From assembly GCA_964628195.1 (NCBI GenBank), contig CAZVPF010000071.1:1-11407 (forward strand): a stretch of DNA of 11,407 nt. The letters are read 5' to 3'. Positions within the stretch are counted from its first letter, which is position 1; each line of letters begins with the position of its first letter. Shown here in pieces: positions 6,691 through 11,407 of the stretch. The translations under genes and the position numbers were made by a program. Under the pieces are notes generated by a model. It was not told the origin of the DNA and did not search any database. It was given only the letters and a program-made list of their open reading frames with translations. This DNA comes from CAZVPF01 sp964628195. Lineage in GTDB: Bacteria > Planctomycetota > Phycisphaerae > Sedimentisphaerales > Anaerohalosphaeraceae.

Positions 6691-8784
6691 TTACCCCGCT
6701 TTCAGTTCGTTAACGAGTTCTGGAATGATCTGCTCTGCCTTGCCGACAATGTAATAATCGCACTGCCTGAACACCGGCGCTTCCGGGTCCGAGTTGATCG
6801 CGACAATGGTCTGTGAATTGGATACACCTATCATATGCTGAATGGCCCCGGAGATACCTATCGCGAAATAAAGCTTGGGGCCCACTGCAGTGCCTGTCTG
6901 TCCGACCTGGTGGACGCGTTCTACAAAGCCCTGCTCCACCGCCGCCCGGGAAGCGCCTCTTTCGACGGTAGTGTTGCACTTTTCGCTTATCACGCTGCAA
7001 AGGTCCGAGGTCAGCGACTCGAACACGTCGCGATTCTGCATACCTTTGCCGCCTGCTACGATTACTTCGGCGCCGAAGTTTACATCTCCGGCGGCCTTTT
7101 CGGTATTGATTATATCAAGGCTCAGGTCCGCTTCGCTGAGCCGGGCCTCGAAGTTTATTACGTTGCCCGTTCGGCCGGGCTCAGGGTCGAGCCTTTTCAT
7201 AACGCCGGGCCTGGCTGTGGCCATCTGTGCGTTGCTGTCCTTGGTGCAGATAGTTGCCATAATATTACCGCCAAGCGCAGGGCGTGTCTGGAACAGCGTC
7301 CCGATCTGGCCCTTGCGTGAGCTGTCGTTTATCGAAAGGCCGGTGCAGTCCGCTGTGAGCCCGCAGCCGGTACGGTAGGATATCATCGGAGCCAGGACCC
7401 TGCCTTGCGGGGTGGCGCCGAACAGCACGATCTGCGGTTTGTACTTGTCGAAACATTCCGACATAACCTTGCGGTACGGCCATGGGTCGAACTGCCGCAA
7501 TAATTCATGCTCTATGACATAAACGTCGTCGGCGCCTGCTTCGATAAGTCCCTGGGTCATGTGCGAAACGTTATCGCCGGCAATGCAGACCCCGACCTTT
7601 TCGTCAAGTGAATCGGCCAGTTCGCGTGCCTTGCCTATAAGCTCGAAGGTCGCGTCGTTGGGCTTTTGCCCGTCGTGCTCTGCGACGACCCAGACCTGCC
7701 CGTGATACGTCGGGTCGTTATTCTTGTATGCCTCGACCATGTCATCGAGCGCTTTTTTATGGAACGAAACCGAATCGGCGGCGAGTATTTTCTCCTTCAC
7801 CTCATCGGTTATTTTATCCGGGCTGGTTATATTCATCAACCGAAGCTCGTTCTTCAAGGCCTCGAAGTCTGCAACCTCTTTTTCCGTACCCTCGTAAGAA
7901 CGGTCGAAAACGCTCTCACGCTTGCCGGGCAGAACATACTTTTGGCCGTCCTGCTGCTGGCCGGTTTTTTCACCGCCTGTCGGGGCGGCGCTTTGTTTAA
8001 TCAGCGAAGCCAGTTGCTTAACGTCCTTAACCTCGGTGCACTTTCTCGTGGTCTTGCCCGGGGGGAAAACACGGATAACCCTTGTCTTCGAGCCGGCGAC
8101 ACCGATATTGGTCGCGTTAATATCGCTGGCGGTCCACTGTGTCACCTCGAAGCGGTTGGCCTTTCTCGTGCCGGTAAACGACGCGAACATCGGGTACTCG
8201 TATTTTGCAACCGTTATAACCGCAGGGGCGTGTTTTGCCCGAACCACCTGGCGGCCGCCCGTGATTATCCGGGTAAACGCAAAACCCTGGCCGTTATGCT
8301 CAACGTCCGTCGCGTAAGCGATGCAAGGCAGGTCAAGCTCCTCGGCGAGCTGCGCCGGAACCTGTGCCGTGTCACCGTCGACCGACTGCATGCCGCTTAC
8401 AATATAATAGTCCTCATTGCCGTCGAACATTTCGGCAACGATCTTCTTCGCGGCATAGGCAAGCGGGTTGGCCGTCGCCCACGTATCGGCCCCGCCAAGA
8501 GCCCTGTCCGTAAGCAGCACAGCGCCGTCTGCACACCTGCTGAGACTGTACCTGAGCACATCCACAGCCATCGGCGGGCCCATCGTAAGGGCGATAACCC
8601 TGGCGTCGCGGTCGCCGCTTATGTTCTTCATAAGGTTTGTAAACGCCACGGCCTGGGCGTCAAGCTCATTGATTACACTTGGCAGCCGCGTCCTGATAAG
8701 GTTGCCCGTTTTAGGGTCAAAAGCGTTGTCGGTTATCTGACTGACGTCGGGCACCTGCTTTACAAGCACAATATAGTTGCTCAT
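6691..8784 (-). CDS. Fused electron transfer flavoprotein, EtfB-EtfA single chain
   Basis: ETF carries electrons from flavin dehydrogenases to ETF-QO, here encoded next in the operon. It is normally made of two separate subunits. This 697-residue protein joins both in one frame. EtfB occupies about residues 1-262: VLVKQVPD at 6-13, the MGPPMAVDVLRYSLSRCADG region at 68-87, and the nucleotide loop GMQSVDGDTAQV at 131-142. A linker of about 100 residues (264-362) follows, first Gln/Gly-rich and then helical and charged. EtfA follows to the end, with QTGT (629-632), GISGAIQH (643-650) and DPEAP (666-670) forming the FAD site. The DGDTAQV loop resembles EtfB of electron-bifurcating ETFs more than the AMP-binding DDDSNQT type, but the partner encoded next door is ETF-QO. 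ATG at 8784 has GAGGA only 4 nt upstream. The first gene of the operon. Confidence 0.95.
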   Translation of the reverse strand: MSNYIVLVKQVPDVSQITDNAFDPKTGNLIRTRLPSVINELDAQAVAFTNLMKNISGDRDARVIALTMGPPMAVDVLRYSLSRCADGAVLLTDRALGGADTWATANPLAYAAKKIVAEMFDGNEDYYIVSGMQSVDGDTAQVPAQLAEELDLPCIAYATDVEHNGQGFAFTRIITGGRQVVRAKHAPAVITVAKYEYPMFASFTGTRKANRFEVTQWTASDINATNIGVAGSKTRVIRVFPPGKTTRKCTEVKDVKQLASLIKQSAAPTGGEKTGQQQDGQKYVLPGKRESVFDRSYEGTEKEVADFEALKNELRLMNITSPDKITDEVKEKILAADSVSFHKKALDDMVEAYKNNDPTYHGQVWVVAEHDGQKPNDATFELIGKARELADSLDEKVGVCIAGDNVSHMTQGLIEAGADDVYVIEHELLRQFDPWPYRKVMSECFDKYKPQIVLFGATPQGRVLAPMISYRTGCGLTADCTGLSINDSSRKGQIGTLFQTRPALGGNIMATICTKDSNAQMATARPGVMKRLDPEPGRTGNVINFEARLSEADLSLDIINTEKAAGDVNFGAEVIVAGGKGMQNRDVFESLTSDLCSVISEKCNTTVERGASRAAVEQGFVERVHQVGQTGTAVGPKLYFAIGISGAIQHMIGVSNSQTIVAINSDPEAPVFRQCDYYIVGKAEQIIPELVNELKAG

Positions 8785-9096
8785 AGAGTCCTCTTTTAAG
8801 ACTTAACAATACTGAAAAAACAACCCTGTCCCGGCCTGGGTTGGCCCACAAGCCGTTATGAACCGCTTTGTCATAAAGATTAATAAATTTCTAACATTGC
8901 TGATATTATCCCCAAACCCGCAGTATTTTATATTACAAAATTGCTTTTTACTGCTCTTATTTCACCGATTTGCACCTTTTTGCCCGATACACCCTTGATT
9001 TTCGCATTAGCAACTGCATAATCGTGCACGTGGATTGACGTAATGTCAAAATGGATAAAATAAAATGGATGTTAACTTTAATTGGCAGGTAAAAAA
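8785..9096. promoter_or_regulatory. Divergent control region between the etf operon and the corrinoid protein gene
   Basis: This 312-nt gap has no gene. It must hold the promoter of the etf operon on the minus strand and that of the corrinoid gene on the plus strand. I find the minus ribosome site (GAGGA, 8793-8789) but no convincing minus promoter. On the plus side TTGACG (9035-9040) precedes TAAAAT (9056-9061) with a short 15-nt spacer. Dyads cluster here: CGTGCACG at 9023-9030 and TTGAC-N5-GTCAA at 9035-9049. I see no cobalamin riboswitch pattern. Confidence 0.5.
9035..9061 (+). promoter_or_regulatory. Candidate promoter and overlapping operator of the corrinoid protein gene
   Basis: The -35-like TTGACG (9035-9040) is part of a perfect dyad, TTGAC-GTAAT-GTCAA (9035-9049). 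A -10-like TAAAAT lies at 9056-9061 after 15 nt; a second TAAAAT at 9061-9066 would give 20 nt. Neither spacing is ideal. A repressor bound to the dyad would cover the -35 box. The leader would be about 30 nt. Confidence 0.35.
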
Positions 9097-9726
9097 ATGG
9101 CAGATTTAGAAGCACTCAGTCAAGCGATTATTAAAGGTGACCAGAAAACCGCGGTAGAGCTTACAACACAGGCTCTGGATGAGGGTATGGCGCCTGACAA
9201 GGTTCTCGAAGACGGCCTTATCGGCGGCATGAATGTCATCGGCACAAGGTTCAAGGCAAACGAGGTCTACATTCCAGAGGTTCTCATCGCGGCCCGCGCT
9301 ATGAAAATGGCGATGGAAGTTCTCGAACCAAAGCTCGCCGAAGCCGGCGTTGAGCCTATCGGAACAGCTATGATCGGCACGGTCCAGGGCGACCTTCACG
9401 ACATCGGCAAGAACCTCGTAGTCATGATGCTCAAAGGAGCAGGCTTCAGGGTCGAGGATATCGGCGTTGACGTTCCCGCTGAAAAGTTCGTAGAAAAGGC
9501 AAAGGAAACAAAAGCGCAGGTCGTCGGAATGAGCGCACTTTTGACAACCACGATGCCGGCAATGGAAAAAGCGGTACAGGCCATCAAAGAAGCAGGCATC
9601 GACACAAAGATCATCATCGGCGGCGCACCTGTTACACAGAGCTATGCTGAGAAGATCGGCGCAGACGGTTATGCACCCGACGCCGCAAGCGCAGTAGATA
9701 TCTCCAAAGAGCTTCTCGGAAAGTAA
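9097..9726 (+). CDS. Methyltransferase cognate corrinoid protein (MtaC/MtbC/MttC type)
   Basis: A cytoplasmic cobalamin protein of 209 residues that carries a methyl group between a substrate:corrinoid methyltransferase and a second methyltransferase, as in methanol, methylamine or betaine demethylation. Residues 1-85 are the helical cap domain (MADLEALSQAIIKGD, RFKANEVYIPEVLIAARAMK). Residues 88-207 are the B12-binding fold with GDLHDIGKNLV, where D99-x-H101-x2-G104 is the cobalt-ligand motif, then SALLTTTMPAM (146-156), IIIGGAPVT (172-180) and GADGYAPDAASAV. Length and order are those of the family. The ATG at 9097 is preferred over a TTG at 9082 because the family starts at MADL and an AGG lies about 7 nt upstream. 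No partner methyltransferase or reactivase is in the window, so the substrate cannot be named. It is transcribed away from the etf operon and ends at a strong terminator, so it appears to be a single-gene unit. Confidence 0.93.
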   Translation: MADLEALSQAIIKGDQKTAVELTTQALDEGMAPDKVLEDGLIGGMNVIGTRFKANEVYIPEVLIAARAMKMAMEVLEPKLAEAGVEPIGTAMIGTVQGDLHDIGKNLVVMMLKGAGFRVEDIGVDVPAEKFVEKAKETKAQVVGMSALLTTTMPAMEKAVQAIKEAGIDTKIIIGGAPVTQSYAEKIGADGYAPDAASAVDISKELLGK

Positions 9727-9738
9727 ACGATTGTAACC

Positions 9739-9756
9739 CCGGCAGATATCAGCCGG
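9739..9756 (+). other. Small hairpin in the 3' region of the corrinoid transcript
   Basis: CCGGC (9739-9743) pairs with GCCGG (9752-9756) around an 8-nt loop, 12 nt after the stop codon. It has no T-run and precedes the real terminator, so it may protect the 3' end. Confidence 0.3.
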
Positions 9757-9770
9757 AAAATCAGATACAC

Positions 9771-9805
9771 AAAAGCGGACCGAAAACACCGGTTCGCTTT
9801 TTTTT
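9771..9805 (+). terminator. Rho-independent terminator of the corrinoid protein gene
   Basis: AAAAGCGGACCG (9771-9782) pairs with CGGTTCGCTTTT (9790-9801) over 12 bp with one G-U pair and a 7-nt loop. An eight-T run covers 9798-9805. The A-run at the 5' side makes it possibly active on the minus strand too. Confidence 0.88.
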
Positions 9806-10015
9806 ATGCGCAATTTAAACCCAGCAGGCACCTATCCCCTGTAACCTGCTTCTCAATACCTGTGGCAGCTCCATAAGATACAAAAAATAAAAAGCCTCAG
9901 CCAAAGTCACAATCGGCATGACATGAAGGGTTAAATGTTTTCTCATATATGCCAGTGCAGATGTTAAGTATATGTAATTAATGGCCTTATATATTTCAAT
10001 ATATGGGTTTTTCGC
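9806..10015. other. Intergenic stretch without a recognisable gene
   Basis: Between the terminator and the next promoter I see no credible gene. It contains a weak inverted repeat (AGCAGG 9823-9828 with CCTGCT 9845-9850) and, near its end, an AT-rich dyad ATATAT-TTCA-ATATAT just upstream of the -35 box, which could act as an UP-like element. A minus-strand frame exists here but has no good start. Confidence 0.4.
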
Positions 10016-10043
10016 TTGACAAACAGTTGTTTTCTGGTAAAAT
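10016..10043 (+). promoter_or_regulatory. Sigma70-type promoter of the leucine-rich-repeat gene
   Basis: A perfect TTGACA at 10016-10021 is followed after 16 nt by TAAAAT at 10038-10043, with AT-rich DNA upstream. The start site would be near 10050, leaving a leader of about 105 nt before the ATG at 10156. The leader shows no clear riboswitch or attenuator fold. AAGGAG lies at 10143-10148. Confidence 0.7.
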
Positions 10044-10155
10044 ACTTGAGTTGTCTGCTTTTTTCTTTGATTGTTAGAGTGAGGATGTTTGTAATCGTCC
10101 AATGCTCATAATTTCTGTGAAACTTTAATTTGATTTATATTTAAGGAGAGGGAAG

Positions 10156-11046
10156 ATGAAGAGAACGATTTGGGCGTTAGGACTATGTCTGTCTATCATT
10201 TCAGGTTTTGCTTTTGCAGATACATTCGGAGATTACCGATACACCGACAATGGTGACGGGACCTGCACCATCACCGGCTACACCGGCCCCGGCGGCGATG
10301 TGACCATACCCGATAAACTCAACGGCCTGAGAGTCACAGTCATCGGGAACTGGGCATTCTACAACGAGGATTCCCTGACCAGTGTCATTATCCCTGGCAG
10401 CGTGACCACCATCGGGGACGGGGCATTCGCTTACTGCGACGGCCTGACGAGTGTGACGATCGGCAACAGCGTGACCACCATCGGGTACAGTGCATTCAGT
10501 TTCTGCAATGGCCTGACGAGTGTGACGATCCCTGACAGCGTGACCACCATCGGGTACAGTGCATTCTCCAACTGCGACTGCCTGACGAGTGTGACGATCC
10601 CTGACAGCGTGACCACCATCGGGTACAGTGCATTCCGTTACTGCGACGGCCTGGTGGAGATAACAGTAGACACTGCGAATCCTTCTTACAGCAGTCTTGA
10701 TGGAGTCTTATTTAATAAAGATCAGACTACACTCATTCAATTTCCCGGTGGAAAAGCCGGCGACTATTCGATTCCTGACAGTGTGACCGCCATCGGGTCC
10801 TATGCATTCTACAACTGCGACGGCCTGACGAGTGTGACGATCGGCAGCAGCGTGACCACCATCGGGTACAGTGCATTCTCCAACTGCGACTGCATGACGA
10901 GTGTGACGGTCCCTGACAGCGTGACCACCATCGGGGTCGTGGCATTCGCTTACTGCGACGGCCTGGTGGAGATAACAGTAGACACTGCGAATCCTTCTTA
11001 CAGCAGTCTTGATGGAGTCTTATTTAATTTTAAAAATCATGGTTAA
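10156..11046 (+). CDS. Secreted BspA-like leucine-rich-repeat protein, probably truncated
   Basis: A 296-residue exported protein of the LRR_5 (BspA-like) type, usually involved in surface binding. Residues 1-21 are a Sec signal peptide (MKRTIWALGLCLSIISGFAFA) with likely cleavage after AFA. Residues 22-50 form a short lead-in (YTDNGDGTCTITGYTG). From residue 74 come 23-residue repeats of the form LTSVTIPDSVTTIGYSAF plus CDG: four in a row, then a variant module (LVEITVDTANPSY, DGVLF, QFPGGKAGDYSIPDSV), two more repeats, and the start of a second variant module. That second module stops after DGVLFN and ends with FKNHG, where the first continues with KDQTTLIQFPGGK. The protein therefore lacks the rest of the module and any C-terminal anchor or sorting domain. 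The ATG has AAGGAG 7 nt upstream and a strong promoter, so the truncated protein can be made. Confidence 0.85.
   Translation: MKRTIWALGLCLSIISGFAFADTFGDYRYTDNGDGTCTITGYTGPGGDVTIPDKLNGLRVTVIGNWAFYNEDSLTSVIIPGSVTTIGDGAFAYCDGLTSVTIGNSVTTIGYSAFSFCNGLTSVTIPDSVTTIGYSAFSNCDCLTSVTIPDSVTTIGYSAFRYCDGLVEITVDTANPSYSSLDGVLFNKDQTTLIQFPGGKAGDYSIPDSVTAIGSYAFYNCDGLTSVTIGSSVTTIGYSAFSNCDCMTSVTVPDSVTTIGVVAFAYCDGLVEITVDTANPSYSSLDGVLFNFKNHG
10375..10650 (+). repeat. Four tandem 69-bp leucine-rich-repeat units
   Basis: Units begin at 10375, 10444, 10513 and 10582, each exactly 69 bp (23 codons). Two further units in phase begin at 10825 and 10894. Units 3 and 4 are nearly identical in DNA, including third codon positions, which suggests recent duplication or gene conversion. 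Confidence 0.85.
10638..10716 (+). repeat. 79-bp exact direct repeat, copy 1
   Basis: Identical to 10950-11028, 312 bp (104 codons) apart and in frame. It codes for the start of the variant repeat module. After copy 1 the coding sequence continues normally; after copy 2 it changes to unrelated sequence. Confidence 0.9.
10950..11028 (+). repeat. 79-bp exact direct repeat, copy 2, at the truncation junction
   Basis: Second copy of 10638-10716. Identity ends at 11028, and six codons later the reading frame stops, so this is the point where the gene was joined to foreign sequence. Confidence 0.9.
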
Positions 11047-11148
11047 TGCTTCAAAAGAGCGTATTTTGGAGACCAAAAAATCGACGCAAAATGGGAATAT
11101 GTAGTCGCAAAACAGGGTTGTGGAATAATACTCGAATTTCTAAAATAA
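11047..11148 (+). pseudogene. Open remnant in frame behind the leucine-rich-repeat stop codon
   Basis: After the TAA at 11044-11046 the same frame stays open for 33 codons to a TAA at 11146-11148. It reads CFKRAYFGDQKIDAKWEYVV and then AKQGCGIILEFLK. The composition looks like ordinary protein. It has no start codon or ribosome site. It is most likely the 3' end of another gene joined to the leucine-rich-repeat gene and cut off by one stop codon. I do not recognise its family. Confidence 0.35.
11118..11146 (+). promoter_or_regulatory. Candidate promoter of the prepilin-like ORF
   Basis: TTGTGG (11118-11123) and TAAAAT (11141-11146) are separated by exactly 17 nt. The -35 box is only half consensus. 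A start near 11153 would give a leader of about 42 nt before the ATG at 11195. Confidence 0.4.
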
Positions 11149-11194
11149 TATCATGTAGTACGGTTCAGGTAATATGCTAAAGGAGAAAGTATTT

Positions 11195-11383
11195 ATGAAG
11201 AAGAATAATTCAGGATTTACTCTTATTGAACTGCTCGTAGTCATTTCCATCATTGCACTTCTTCTTTCAATACTCATGCCGAGCTTGTCGAAGGTCAAAA
11301 CCCTCGGACGGGAAACCATAGATAAAGCCAATCTTCGCCAGTGGGGGATTATATTTACTGACATTTCCCATTTAAACTGTTAA
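11195..11383 (+). CDS. Truncated type IV prepilin / pseudopilin-like protein
   Basis: The 62-residue product begins MKKNNSG followed by the prepilin peptidase site G|FTLIE and a hydrophobic helix, LLVVISIIALLLSILMPSL. This is the conserved N-terminus of type IV prepilins and type II secretion pseudopilins, cut and N-methylated at the Phe. After the helix it reads SKVKTLGRETIDKANLRQWG and stops soon after (IIFTDISHLNC). Full-length planctomycete proteins of this kind usually run past 200 residues with a globular domain, which is absent. I chose the ATG at 11195 because AAGGAG lies at 11180-11185; an ATG at 11174 would put charged residues ahead of the leader and overlap that site. It could be a broken gene or a genuine minimal helix-only pilin. 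The stop falls 24 nt before the window end. Confidence 0.7.
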   Translation: MKKNNSGFTLIELLVVISIIALLLSILMPSLSKVKTLGRETIDKANLRQWGIIFTDISHLNC

Positions 11384-11407
11384 AAAACATAATTTCTCCT
11401 AACGACA

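Noticed and set aside
7666..8799. Long plus-strand open frame opposite the EtfB half
   Set aside because: Antisense to the conserved EtfB coding sequence; rich in Arg, His and Val as expected for a reversed frame.
8785..9096. Cobalamin riboswitch before the corrinoid gene
   Set aside because: I looked for the B12-box and the usual paired arms and did not find them.
9106..9831. Minus-strand open frame opposite the corrinoid protein
   Set aside because: Complement of a well-conserved gene; Cys- and Asp-rich in a way typical of shadow frames, and it crosses the terminator.
9815..10102. 95-residue minus-strand frame in the gap before the leucine-rich-repeat gene
   Set aside because: No ribosome site at its start, it overlaps a strong plus-strand promoter, and its sequence suggests no family. 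It could be a relic but I cannot support it.
10375..10962. CRISPR-like array
   Set aside because: The regular repeats are coding leucine-rich-repeat units of 69 bp with no spacer structure.

Overview
The window looks like a piece of a bacterial chromosome from an anaerobic or facultative planctomycete, most likely of the Phycisphaerae/Sedimentisphaerales type. This is an inference from style, not a database match. The clues are a prepilin start of the FTLIELLVVISIIALLLSILMPSL kind followed by an 'LRQWG' stretch, an Rhs core with the 'QYADGMDLYQY' spacer, BspA-like leucine-rich repeats, and a corrinoid protein near an ETF system. Three well-formed promoters use -10 boxes of the TAAAAT/TAAGAT type.

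Region 1 (1-4755, + strand) is an accessory, AT-rich mosaic. It opens with the 3' part of an Rhs/YD-repeat protein: a GC-rich core, then a proline hinge and a cysteine-rich C-terminal tip of no family I can name. A four-helix membrane protein follows at once and is the natural candidate for the cognate immunity protein. Next come a lipoprotein gene cut short by a small inverted-repeat (MITE-like) element, a lipoprotein with ankyrin repeats, two small polytopic membrane proteins, a short degraded ORF that resembles an Rhs core end, a single-pass membrane protein of unknown function, and a second, broken copy of the Rhs core (4584-4721). Scattered core fragments separated by unrelated AT-rich small genes are what a polymorphic-toxin locus leaves behind after exchanging tips and immunity genes.

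Region 2 (4827-8784, - strand) is conserved metabolism. It holds a tRNA-Gly(TCC) with its own promoter and a two-gene operon. The first gene is a single-chain EtfB-EtfA fusion (electron transfer flavoprotein) and the second, 5 nt downstream, is ETF:quinone oxidoreductase. The fused ETF should accept electrons from flavin dehydrogenases and pass them to the oxidoreductase, which reduces membrane quinone through FAD and an Fe-S cluster. The Fe-S domain has more cysteines than the classical enzyme.

Region 3 (8785-9805) is a 312-nt divergent control region and a methyltransferase-type corrinoid protein ending in a strong intrinsic terminator. No partner methyltransferase is in the window.

Region 4 (9806-11407) has a good sigma70-type promoter, a secreted BspA-like leucine-rich-repeat protein that stops in mid-module next to a 79-bp direct repeat, an in-frame open remnant after its stop, and a 62-residue truncated type IV prepilin-like ORF with its own promoter and ribosome binding site. 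This is again a region of gene fragments.
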